Shown here piece by piece: positions 27,701 through 33,860 of a DNA stretch of 64,000 bases. Under the pieces are notes generated by a model. It made no database searches. It saw only the letters and a list, made by a program, of their open reading frames with translations, and was not told where the DNA came from. Location of the stretch: the NCBI RefSeq assembly GCF_900113575.1, contig NZ_FOPV01000001.1, forward strand, positions 62,001 to 126,000, given 5' to 3'. Position numbers and translations under genes: made by a program. Numbering within the stretch: the first letter of the stretch is position 1; every line of letters starts with the position of its first letter. This DNA comes from Nitrosospira sp. Nsp14. Lineage in GTDB: Bacteria > Pseudomonadota > Gammaproteobacteria > Burkholderiales > Nitrosomonadaceae.

Positions 27701-29010
27701 AGAATGATATCAGCCGGGTGGAAGCAGGCCGTGATATTGCTTTTACTACTGGAAACGACCGGGCAAATAATTCCAAAATCTGGGTTGGCGGCCTAGGCAG
27801 GCTGGAGGTGACGGCGGGGCGTAATGTGGACCTGGGCACCTCCGCCGGAATCGTCAGCCGCGGCGACCTCGATAATGCGGAACTGCCCGCCGGTGGCACC
27901 GATATTCATGTCGCGGCCGGGGTGGGTGCGCAGGGAATCGATTACGCCGGCACCGTCAACCGGCTGGTAACGGAACTCGAGAAAGCCGGGGGCAACCCGA
28001 CGGATGTCCTGCTGTGGCAGGCGCGCTGGCTGGTGAAGAACGATAACCTGGAGGGCTCTGACGCCCTGCGGGCGGTGAAGGCAGTACAGGCACTGGATGT
28101 CGACACTCAGCGCGCCATGGTGCGGTCGATGGTTTATTCCGCCTTGCTCGTTACCGGACGTGACTCCAACAATCAAGACAGCCCGTTTGCTGCTGACTAT
28201 GAGCGCGGTTATGCGGCGCTGGAGCTGGTGTTCCCGGGATTGCGCGAGAAGAACGAGGATGGCAGCTTTAAAAACTACCAGGGAGAAATCAACCTGTTTG
28301 CCAGCCGTATCAAGACCGAGCGCGGCGGGAATATCGAGTTCATGGTGCCTGGCGGGGACCTGATTGTCGGTCTCACCAATACACCCGCGATACTGGTAGA
28401 CGTGGGCAACGATGTCCTTGGAATGCTGACCGTCGCGGAGGGGGATGTGCGCGGCTTTGCTCGTAACGATATCACCGTCAATCAGTCGCGCATTCTCACG
28501 GTGGGCGGCGGCGACGTCCTGCTGTGGTCGAGCGAGGGCGATATCGATGCCGGTAAAGGCAAGAAGAGTGCAACCGCGGTGCCTCCGCCTTTGATTAAAG
28601 TCGATGCACAGGGTAACGTGACGCAGGAATTGCAAGGCGCGGCGTCGGGTAGCGGGATAGGAGCCCTTTCCAGCGGCGGGAAGCCCGCTGGCGACATCGA
28701 CCTGATTGCGCCAACTGGCACGGTCAATGCCGGAGATGCCGGGATCCGGGCCAACAATCTCAATATAGCTGCCCAGGTCGTGCTGGGCGCGGACAATATT
28801 GCGGTTGCGGGCACTTCCACCGGCACCCCGGTAGCGGATGCGAGCGCGGTAACAGCCACCACTTCTGGTTCCACCTCGCAGGGAGATGACGTATCCAAGG
28901 CGACTGCGGCTTTATCACAGAATCTGTCGGATGCAGCGCGAACGGCTGAAACGATGAAAAAGCTTAAGCCCACCTTTATTTCTACCGAGGTGATCGGGCA
29001 CGGGGAATAA
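18751..29010 (+). CDS. Giant filamentous-haemagglutinin-family exoprotein (TpsA, DUF3739-type)
   Basis: A 3,419-residue exoprotein from the ATG at 18751. I prefer this start because MNRNLYKLIFSTTLG begins the extended signal peptide (ESPR); a GTG at 18703 with a good GGGGAAGGG site would add 16 residues. The signal ends near SAQA (about 49). The TPS domain (about 65-330) has NWESFNISAGHSVQF and VILVNTNGIAFMGSSQVNLSS, a variant of the NPNGI motif. The rest is Gly/Ala/Asp-rich beta-helix sequence. A local run of LPG-Y elements lies near residues 1540-1630 (LPGYAGG, LPGHYALLPGAY). The C-terminus (FISTEVIGHGE) has no toxin domain and no immunity gene follows, so an adhesin or matrix role is likelier than contact-dependent inhibition. 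Confidence 0.9.
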   Translation: MNRNLYKLIFSTTLGMVVPAGENVRGRRKAASGAGLLVTALLLSTSAQAELPVPCAGGSCGGGIPDFVTAGQANYHVHEHQAIVDQVGDKAILNWESFNISAGHSVQFRQVEVLVEQNLVQGANFTTLNRVWDNDPSVIAGIISQAAGQKANVILVNTNGIAFMGSSQVNLSSFTASSLDIKDNFILNAFLTPEKTNPQFEGSGGFIKVFEGARITAGSQGRVMLIAPTVINKGSVQAPDGQVIAAAGTKVFLRSASAIPADANVRGLLVEVDSPAGLSDFETANTGVKDGKLDGQTVVLKDAARDKLGHVTNLGELSTPRGNVTMVGYAVNQQGIARATTSVVSNGSIYLMAQDSATAQDNSTRGGRVVLGTGSLTEVLPDVSDKTGVPDGLTGIGLVLPSQVKVVGQDVRMENASMINAPAGEVNFIALDNPSLLFSQDPVRQGFDAPVSAAARVHIASGARINVAGLENVEVSAARNGVEIELRGDELKDSPVNRDGPLRSQKVFVDINRALANANAGEPTLIAKDSLESHQARLERGVAERSTQGGIVRVSSQGESIIEAGAVIDLSGGSLRYTPASVPTTLLMSRGVLTDIADAHADVRYDGMATRYTQDYGRWNVKEVIDLGQSFNYDPGYTEGKNAGALEVIGLRANVMQADIQGRTVVGEVQHDAGIMPAGARLTIGNDPVANPIAGGLDYKLNQVVELGGAGSTLPPGFKFGDALSSELVSTLSLNPSLLGKDKVANLEIFSNQAVVVREALRAPQGGSVHITAWAVTVGADIEARSGSIVLDADRNALPPGSSPSSSDPLNVVVADGVKFSARGAWVNELPGVPAGSADVALAHGGKITLSADDSLALGRNTLLDVTGGGRLRVDGGGGVIPGNGGEISLSGNAVSGVADNLRGYGVDSGSGGTLTVSSNKIQIGGAPSNTPGTLNLDAEFFQRGGFSNINLAGRDKLTVSSGTRVAPTTLSLELQPDYTLRPSGSRLEDFTRQVKLDDLIRHPVNLTLTAKNPDDDAGHLLIDAGARIEADPRANVTLLAARLLEIQGRVSAPGGSISATLDHGRQNTVPFNPSHSVWLGKQALLDVSGVALTFLDHDRLTQGEVLDGGSVTLHAQYGYVVAEAGSKIELSGVAPVRLDILNEAGGLGQWVGSDAGSLRMVAREGALLDGAFAAHAGSGSNRGGKFSLELGFVSPPEMGYPTGERVLSLAQTVGPQVGSLTPGAVVPSGLNGQARLGSAALEAAGFDRIGLKSLDVIRLEDGLNVGANRMLPLNELVLDAPRIEMAGGAAALKAQTVRLGNYDIERVEVVNTPVAGDGIFKANAQLLELAGGNLALSGIARAELNGAQEVRLAGVNSGGAQRPTGTLASAGELVFSGAVVAPTTYSQFSIQAPGQTVSFFRNTVLPNLPPTQPLSALGSLSVTAADIVQGGNVWAPFGQLNFNATNVVTFKDGSLTSVAATPGSMIPFGMLVNGRSWVYRPDGFEIPQLALNEKSIRMNAANIDMQAGATLDLAGGGDLQAYEFSVGPGGSRDILSDAGTYAILPGYAGGFAPGDRQENAGFDRAAGDAVYLSGIPGLPAGVYTLLPGHYALLPGAYAVRLNTDVPNLLPGQAYSKQDGTQVVPGYVTDSRASAGGPRDALWHGFEVLTRDQVLQRSEITLTRASDFFAAGVSRPQDAGLLSLDTTAGLKLDGIYKLAAGAGGRGAAVDISAPKIAITSQPGSPLSGVDPLATRLAVTTLNSIGAASLFIGGTRTASATVGASTTLNVAADEVTLANDANHALKGAEIILAAKDTLTLRSGSAIDAQGKATTTGAGYTAEGNGALVRAASTYAAFSRSGSPDRSEGALVGEAGSTIRAVNSITLDATKQNAFAGTTIFADDKNNLVAGNLTVGATRVNFGNAPSGSQGLTLSQGELDALDRLNSLTLTSYSTFDLYGDVDVGGTNSAGKPTLQALNLFGGGLAGLNNAGKTANLRAAAITLSNPAASASTAGGTLGTGTLAIHADKLVLGEGAKAIEGFSQVDIRANELIGRGSGTTDIAATTANMSIARISGEQSASQSLTAGGALNLADTAADRALTAVNALGAKWALSGTEIMFDTEAILPSGQLKLTATSADLTLGANAVADAAGRSVVFFDVQRGSPGGSVELASDNGNVVVAEGAKVDVSAPLGADAGKVSVRAPKGAVTLPVGSLLGSAMADGNGVKGNGGRFELDVGTLADFSTFNTVLNQGVFDGGRTLRVRIGDVSIAASDTVKAKEVHITADGGKLDVAGHIDASDKDGSKDAGSIHLHAKNDVTVLAGAKLDAVSTGDGKSGGTVEIGTAQGALNLAQGSAIDVQGGNDGDGGKVVLRASRTGSDAGTDVAVGSIAGSISGAGSVVVEAVKVYDNITTLTATGASTGTTLSLDTVNADNTSFASNAGTIASRLGKSGDAVFHVRTGVEVRSAGDLALSNDWNLATRPAGEEPGVLTLRAAGNLNLDSNLSDGFNVATPFSSGTIPATLVEGDSWGYRLVAGADAGAADPLAVKAASGNITLAAGKLVRTGTGDIRLAAGGDIKLADNKSAIYTAGRIADTATGFVVPANAQFSQGGGDVSLVATGDIIGAPAAQLYSNWLFRQGAVNASTGEYTRQPAWWVRFDQFQQGVGALGGGNVMLQAGGSVENVSASAPTQARMTATAPNATKLVTTGGGDVRVTTEGDLLGGQYYADRGDVVITAGGKVGSGQTVQGNPLYTILALGEGRAFVSAQGDVNIHTVLNPHLVVQSSGTGTAFNVNNATSPSWSLFSTYGRDSGVDMQSLGGKVTMHNGGGGSADIQAAYRKTQGVNGPGLNFNISSSRYQPTLLSLLPPNLSATAFQSDIVMNDGPTDLVLYPSARAQLALLAANSIAIPALISMSDRDPALIPSAIRPGTESSQFPTTAVTAENLVLVHAAVPMHTGDTQPARVYAIAGDIKGSPNELTLDLSKSVRLRAGQDVRDVAVQAQHVGKNDISRVEAGRDIAFTTGNDRANNSKIWVGGLGRLEVTAGRNVDLGTSAGIVSRGDLDNAELPAGGTDIHVAAGVGAQGIDYAGTVNRLVTELEKAGGNPTDVLLWQARWLVKNDNLEGSDALRAVKAVQALDVDTQRAMVRSMVYSALLVTGRDSNNQDSPFAADYERGYAALELVFPGLREKNEDGSFKNYQGEINLFASRIKTERGGNIEFMVPGGDLIVGLTNTPAILVDVGNDVLGMLTVAEGDVRGFARNDITVNQSRILTVGGGDVLLWSSEGDIDAGKGKKSATAVPPPLIKVDAQGNVTQELQGAASGSGIGALSSGGKPAGDIDLIAPTGTVNAGDAGIRANNLNIAAQVVLGADNIAVAGTSTGTPVADASAVTATTSGSTSQGDDVSKATAALSQNLSDAARTAETMKKLKPTFISTEVIGHGE

Positions 29011-29310
29011 CAGCTTTACAGTGGGTAAGGGCGTAGCGCCCGAGGACACCCCCCGGCGAAGTCGGGTATGCTTACTTCTCGGGTGGGTGATTATTGCATG
29101 TCAGGAACCGATCACCCCGCCGTCGTCCTTGGTGACTGCGGTGGCGCTCAGGGAACCTTTCAGAAATGCCCAGCGAGACAGCTTGCGGCCTCGATCATGT
29201 CATGCAGCGATGGGTTGCCAGAATCGTTACTGCTGGTATGGCTGGGGTTTGTCTTTCCGTCAGGGTGCAAGGTGCTACTCGTTTAATTTCCTCGTAAGTG
29301 GGCAATCGGA
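29011..29310. other. Convergent intergenic region
   Basis: Three hundred bases between tpsA and the opposing glycerophosphodiesterase gene. A GGGCG/CGCCC hairpin lies near 29028-29040 without a T-run. Short open frames here have no ribosome-binding site or recognisable product. I see no clear gene. Confidence 0.4.
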
Positions 29311-30648
29311 TTATTTGATATTCATGCAATTTGCATAGTAGCTGACGGTGGCGGGCCAATCGCTGAATATGCCGCGGATACCGACGTTCCGGGCGAGGAC
29401 ATCCAGGACTTTCATCATATCACCCTCACGCTTGATGGCAGAATCGAACGTCTGGTAATAAAAGTCGTTGTTGCCGTCGACCAAGATGCCGGAGCGCTCC
29501 AGGGTCCAGGTAATGATGTCGAGTCCCGCCTTCTTGGCATCGCGGGCGTACCGGGATGGGACGATATTGCCACTGTCATCGACGTCCAGCAGTGCGAATA
29601 TCGGCGGAGCGACGATATTGATGCCCTCGGCCTTGTAAGCGGCGAGTTGGGCGGCGGAGGGTAGCTCAGCAACCACGTTCGCGTCATCCAGATAAACCGC
29701 CTGTTTGCCAAACTCTGGTTCCTTGGCGATCCAGTAGCGTATATCGCGAATATCGAACGATTGCGGATAAACATTTCGGGGCTTGACGTCTTCGGCCTTG
29801 TATTCGTCAATCATTTGCTGTGCGTAGTTTTGCTGCGTGTAATCCCCGGTACCGTCGCCATCACTGTCATAAGGCATGGGAACACTGGCATTCTTGAGTT
29901 CGGGCGTCATTTTCACGCCGAGTCTCTTGAATAAACGAATACTCTCTTTGTGGGTGAGCAGGGTACCGCTGGTGGGACCCGCATAAAGGTCGGTGCGCCA
30001 GCTGGGATTAGCCCCCAGGTAAGCCGCGACGGTGGTTGCCGCAGGATTGAAGCTATCCATCTTACCTCTTAGCGTCTTGAATTCCTCCAGGGTGATGTCG
30101 CTGGTGCAGCACTGTGCCGAGGCTGCCTGCACAACATTGCCGTCGGCATCAAGCTGGGCGGGCGTGAAAGGCTGGGTACACTTTGCGGCCAGCGGCGTTT
30201 CGAGGATATTCGTGGTGGTATGCAGGTCGCACTGCGAATGGCGGCAAACCAGCTCCTTGTCCTTGGTGAAGGTCACGTCGCACTCCACGACGCCGGCGCC
30301 CATGCGTGCCGCCGCCTCGTAGGATTCTTTCGTGTGCTCCGGAAACTGCAAGGCCGCACCCCGGTGACCAATGGAAAAATCTGTTTTATGGAACGGACCA
30401 TTGCTGCAACTCTTAAGCCTTCTTTTAAGAGCGCCTCCTTGCATGTCATTGACGAGGAAGTAAGGGCGGGGGCCGAGCTGGATCTTCATGCTGTTTTCGG
30501 AATGGCTTCCCGAACCATCGGAATGATGGTCGTGGTCGTCATCGTCATCGTGTTGTCTGCTCGCGGACGCTGTCGTGGCCGCCATGGAAAGGGCAATCAG
30601 CAACAGGGATGTCGTCAGAGCTGAAAAAGCGGATTTTTTTGTAAGCAT
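29311..30648 (-). CDS. Exported glycerophosphodiester phosphodiesterase family protein
   Basis: A 445-residue enzyme from the ATG at 30648, preceded by GGGAGA. The signal peptide covers about residues 1-30. Directly after it is a His/Asp-rich stretch ([17 protein letters not shown]), a likely metal-binding or disordered spacer. The GDPD catalytic pattern follows: [35 protein letters not shown], and TPELK. The usual HD dyad appears as HS, so the active site is slightly divergent. [11 protein letters not shown] segment could bind calcium. The family hydrolyses glycerophosphodiesters to glycerol-3-phosphate and an alcohol, here in the periplasm or outside, perhaps for phosphate scavenging. It is convergent with tpsA and divergent from the Ton-like operon. 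Confidence 0.85.
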   Translation of the reverse strand: MLTKKSAFSALTTSLLLIALSMAATTASASRQHDDDDDHDHHSDGSGSHSENSMKIQLGPRPYFLVNDMQGGALKRRLKSCSNGPFHKTDFSIGHRGAALQFPEHTKESYEAAARMGAGVVECDVTFTKDKELVCRHSQCDLHTTTNILETPLAAKCTQPFTPAQLDADGNVVQAASAQCCTSDITLEEFKTLRGKMDSFNPAATTVAAYLGANPSWRTDLYAGPTSGTLLTHKESIRLFKRLGVKMTPELKNASVPMPYDSDGDGTGDYTQQNYAQQMIDEYKAEDVKPRNVYPQSFDIRDIRYWIAKEPEFGKQAVYLDDANVVAELPSAAQLAAYKAEGINIVAPPIFALLDVDDSGNIVPSRYARDAKKAGLDIITWTLERSGILVDGNNDFYYQTFDSAIKREGDMMKVLDVLARNVGIRGIFSDWPATVSYYANCMNIK

Positions 30649-31096
30649 GGCAGGTCTCCCGTTTTCAAAAGAATTCGTCACGTTCAGTCACGTCCATAGC
30701 GATGCAGACTCTGACGCTACTCTTGTTCTTTTTCATTTCCACGAGAGGGTGGCTGATCCAAACAGATCAATTGTTTCAGCAATCGCATCCCAAAGCCAGG
30801 CAAGGAAACGCTTTTCCCAGAGTATCGAACACTAGCCCGGCCTCCACAAATCTCGATAGTCCGCGGCAAAAGTGGACAACGTACCGCCACCTCTATTCGA
30901 ATTTCGCCCGATAGTCAGTTCCTTGCAGCATATTCATATTCCCGACCAACAGGGACGGTGGTTATTCGGGACTTGATGATTGTCTCGCCTCGTTCGTCCT
31001 CGAACGCGCGAATATGATCCTTTTGGCTCATATTCGTTGCTAATGGCTGTAACCTCATCCACGGATAATCCCACACACTTGTTTAGACGATCTGTC
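30649..31096. promoter_or_regulatory. Divergent regulatory region between GDPD and Ton-like operon
   Basis: About 450 bases without a supportable gene, carrying control signals for both divergent units. Two adjacent inverted repeats near its right end (30991-31036) are listed separately. I could not assign clear -35 and -10 boxes. Confidence 0.45.
30991..31036. promoter_or_regulatory. Two adjacent inverted repeats upstream of exbB
   Basis: CGTTCG-TCCT-CGAACG (30991-31006) is a perfect six-base-arm dyad. Three bases later, CGAATATGA and TCATATTCG (31009-31017 and 31028-31036) form a perfect nine-base-arm dyad with a ten-base spacer. They lie 60-105 bases before the exbB-like start codon. Either could be an operator or, as RNA, a leader hairpin. 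No known regulator consensus is recognised. Confidence 0.4.
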
Positions 31097-32755
31097 ATGC
31101 GCGCCCTTGTCCCCCTACTAGCTGTACTGTTATGCACGTTTTCCCTATCGAGTCATGCGTGGTGGAATAACGACTGGACAGGCCGAAAAAAAGTTACGTT
31201 GAAAAGTCCGGCTGGCGAGGTAATGGATGCGCCGGTGTTGATCCGGCTGCACACGGGAAACTTCGATTTTTTCTCGACCAACGATGATGGTGGGGACTTG
31301 CGCGTTGTCGCCGCGGACGACGCAACCGAACTGAAATTTAACGTTGAGAAATGGGACAGCGCAAACCAGTTGGCGCTGGTGTGGGTGAAAGTTCCCAAGC
31401 TCACGTCGCAGGCGGAGCTATTCCTCTATTTTGGTAATGAGAACGCCGTATCCGCGTCGGATCCCAAGGGGACGTATGATGCCAGCAGCGCCGTTTACCA
31501 TTTCGCAGAGCGGGATGGAAATCCGCAGGACAGCGGGCCCAACGGCTTGCACGCACAGTCTTCCGTACAGCGTGTCGCGGCGTCCTTCTCCAACGGGGGG
31601 GCGGGGTTTGACGGTTCCAGAACCGTAGTACTGCCTGCGGTAAGCGCGCGCAACGGCTACAGTTTTGCTGCATGGGTGAAGCCCTCGTCACTCGATGGCG
31701 TCTTGCTCCAGTCCGACGGTATTACCGTGTCACTGGAGGCGGGGGCTGTCAGGGTGAAATCCGGCGGAGCCAACGTCGTATCGAAGACGCCGCTTGGCGT
31801 AGGGAAGTGGCACCACGTCGGAGTAACGCTGTCCGACACGCTCCGAGTGTACCTCGACGGGAAGCCGGCAGATGAGGCGTCTGGCGCGGCCATGCCCGTA
31901 GGCGCTGCGACGCTTGGCGCCGGCTTCAAGGGCGAAATGGACGAGGTGCAGGTGTCCGGTGTGGCCCGAGGCATGGAATGGATGGCTGTGCAGGCCGCGC
32001 TGGGGCCCGAGTCCGGGCTGGTCACGGTGGGTGAAGAGGAGAGTGCTGAAGGGAATGCTGAAGCCGCATCGCACCTGGGCATAATCCTCAAGTCGCTTAC
32101 GGTCGACGGATGGGTTGCGATCGGGTTCCTCGCAGTCATGCTGCTGATCGCAATATGGGTCATGTACAGCAAGGCGGTCTATATCAACAGGGTTGATAAG
32201 TCCAATAGCCGCTTCATGCACCGGTTTCGCGAACTCTCGACCGACCTCGCGATGATCGACAAAAGCGGTGGCCTGGAAAAAGACTTCAAACATTCTTCCC
32301 TATATCGCATATATCACATCGGGGCCGTGGAACTCGCGCATCGTTTTGACAATACCGATGCCACCCAAATCACCAAGTCTCTATCGCCGCAAGCACTCGA
32401 CGCGATTCGCGCCAGCCTGGACGCCGGCTTGGTGGAAGAAATCCAGCGCATGAACAAATTCATGGTGCTGCTCACGATCGCTATTTCCGGCGGGCCTTTC
32501 ATCGGCCTGCTCGGCACGGTCATGGGCGTGATGATCACGTTTGCAGCGATCGCCGCGGCCGGGGATGTCAACGTCAATGCGATCGCGCCGGGTATCGCGG
32601 CAGCGCTCGCAGCAACAGTGGCGGGGATGTCGGTGGCTATCCCCTCGCTGTTTGGCTACAACTACCTCGCATCGCGCATCAAGGCCATCGTCTCCAGAAT
32701 GCATATTTTTGTTGATGAATTCATCACCAAGCTTGCCGAAAACTACAGCCGCTAA
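31097..32755 (+). CDS. ExbB/TolQ-type proton channel fused to DUF2341 and LamG-like domains
   Basis: A 552-residue protein. I chose the ATG at 31097, which gives a normal signal peptide (MRALVPLLAVLLCTFSLSSHA); the ribosome-binding site is weak, and longer in-frame starts exist. Domains in order: DUF2341 (about 23-120, beginning WWNNDWTGRKKV), a LamG/concanavalin-like lectin fold (about 125-305, with FAAWVKPSS and WHHVGVTLSDTLRVYLDGKPAD), a transmembrane helix (about 340-362), then a MotA/TolQ/ExbB domain with two further helices and the conserved GPFIGLLGTVMGVM and GIAAALAATVAGMSVAIPS. A periplasmic sensing or binding domain is thus joined to a proton-driven motor. It is encoded with ExbD- and TonB-like partners. 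Confidence 0.9.
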   Translation: MRALVPLLAVLLCTFSLSSHAWWNNDWTGRKKVTLKSPAGEVMDAPVLIRLHTGNFDFFSTNDDGGDLRVVAADDATELKFNVEKWDSANQLALVWVKVPKLTSQAELFLYFGNENAVSASDPKGTYDASSAVYHFAERDGNPQDSGPNGLHAQSSVQRVAASFSNGGAGFDGSRTVVLPAVSARNGYSFAAWVKPSSLDGVLLQSDGITVSLEAGAVRVKSGGANVVSKTPLGVGKWHHVGVTLSDTLRVYLDGKPADEASGAAMPVGAATLGAGFKGEMDEVQVSGVARGMEWMAVQAALGPESGLVTVGEEESAEGNAEAASHLGIILKSLTVDGWVAIGFLAVMLLIAIWVMYSKAVYINRVDKSNSRFMHRFRELSTDLAMIDKSGGLEKDFKHSSLYRIYHIGAVELAHRFDNTDATQITKSLSPQALDAIRASLDAGLVEEIQRMNKFMVLLTIAISGGPFIGLLGTVMGVMITFAAIAAAGDVNVNAIAPGIAAALAATVAGMSVAIPSLFGYNYLASRIKAIVSRMHIFVDEFITKLAENYSR

Positions 32756-32766
32756 CCGGGGATGGC

Positions 32767-33171
32767 ATGAAGGTACAGGAAGAGAACGAACTTTACGACG
32801 AGATCAATGTGGTGCCCATGCTGGATCTCGCCTATGTGCTGCTGGTGATTTTCATAATAATGACGACCGCATCGGTGCAGGGAATAAAAGTTAATCTGCC
32901 CAAGGCTAGCAATACCCCCAGCCTGGCCAAACCGCAGACCAAGGCGATCACGATCAACGAAAGCGGACAGATTTTTCTGGATGCTTATCCGGTGACGATG
33001 GACGAGCTAAGAACCCGGTTAAGTCAGCTGAAAGCCGCTAATCCAGAGCTTCCCGTCGTAATCAAAGGGGATACGGTAGTGCAATACGGCAAGGTGATGG
33101 ACGTTCTCGAATTACTGGGTCAGCTGGATATTACCCAGTTGGGCCTCGTGACTCAGCGCCTGGTGAAGTAA
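32767..33171 (+). CDS. exbD: ExbD/TolR-type biopolymer transport protein
   Basis: A 134-residue protein with a short cytoplasmic N-terminus, one transmembrane helix at about 19-39 (VVPMLDLAYVLLVIFIIMTTA) containing the essential Asp (about residue 20), and a periplasmic domain with TKAITINESGQIFLDAYPV. This is the usual size and layout for ExbD, the second half of the proton channel that energises TonB. It starts 11 bases after the ExbB-type gene and is followed four bases later by the TonB-like gene. Confidence 0.93.
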   Translation: MKVQEENELYDEINVVPMLDLAYVLLVIFIIMTTASVQGIKVNLPKASNTPSLAKPQTKAITINESGQIFLDAYPVTMDELRTRLSQLKAANPELPVVIKGDTVVQYGKVMDVLELLGQLDITQLGLVTQRLVK

Positions 33172-33175
33172 TGCC

Positions 33176-33841
33176 ATGGAAGAAAAGGAACGGCCGGCCT
33201 GGCTGCGCTGGGGGGGCGTCGTACTCGGCCTGGCTGCGTTGGTCATGGTGGGATTGTGGCTGAAGGATTTTCTCGGCAGTGCCGAGCCCCCAAAAAAACA
33301 GGGGCTGCAGCAGATCACCTTGATCAAGCCGCCCCCTCCGCCTCCACCGCCACCCGAGCAGAAACCGCCGGAACCGGTAGTTAAGGAAGAAATAAAGATA
33401 TCCGAACCTGACCCAGAGCCGATGGATCAGGCCGATGAGCCGCCGCCCGGGCCGGATCTCGCTGTTGATGCCGAGGGGACTGGAAGTGGTGACTCGTTCG
33501 GTCTGGTGGGGAAAAAAGGCGGATCTGACCTGATCGGGAGCGGCCGAGGAGGAAATCCGTGGGCCTGGTATGACGGGATAGTAAACGAGGCGATTAATTC
33601 GGCTTTTCAGGATGCGCTCGCGCGGGAACAAGCGCTGAAGGACAAGAGCTACAAGGTGATAGTGAAGGTGTGGATCGACCCCCGGGGACAGATATCGCGA
33701 GTTGTTCTGGGTGATACAACGGGTGATGCCAAAGTCGATCAGTTGCTAAAGGATGTGCTGCAAAATTTACGAGCCTTACGCGAGGCTCCGCCGGCCGACA
33801 TGCCGCAACCAATAAAAATACGGGTGACCTCGCGCGCCTGA
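33176..33841 (+). CDS. TonB-like energy-transducing protein
   Basis: A 221-residue protein with an N-terminal membrane anchor (about 12-33), a proline-rich rod (a run of prolines near 52-60, then EQKPPEP and PDPEPMDQADEPPPGP), a Gly-rich segment, and a C-terminal domain (about 130-221) with YKVIVKVWIDPRGQISRVVLG, the TonB-C pattern. It would transmit energy from the ExbB/ExbD pair across the periplasm. The next gene encodes a porin rather than a classical TonB-dependent receptor, so its outer-membrane partner is unclear. Confidence 0.85.
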   Translation: MEEKERPAWLRWGGVVLGLAALVMVGLWLKDFLGSAEPPKKQGLQQITLIKPPPPPPPPPEQKPPEPVVKEEIKISEPDPEPMDQADEPPPGPDLAVDAEGTGSGDSFGLVGKKGGSDLIGSGRGGNPWAWYDGIVNEAINSAFQDALAREQALKDKSYKVIVKVWIDPRGQISRVVLGDTTGDAKVDQLLKDVLQNLRALREAPPADMPQPIKIRVTSRA

Positions 33842-33860
33842 TGGCTGGAGAAAGTAAGAA

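Noticed and set aside
28800-29310. Possible contact-dependent inhibition toxin and immunity gene at the end of tpsA
   Set aside because: The C-terminus is short and low-complexity and no small gene follows on the same strand.
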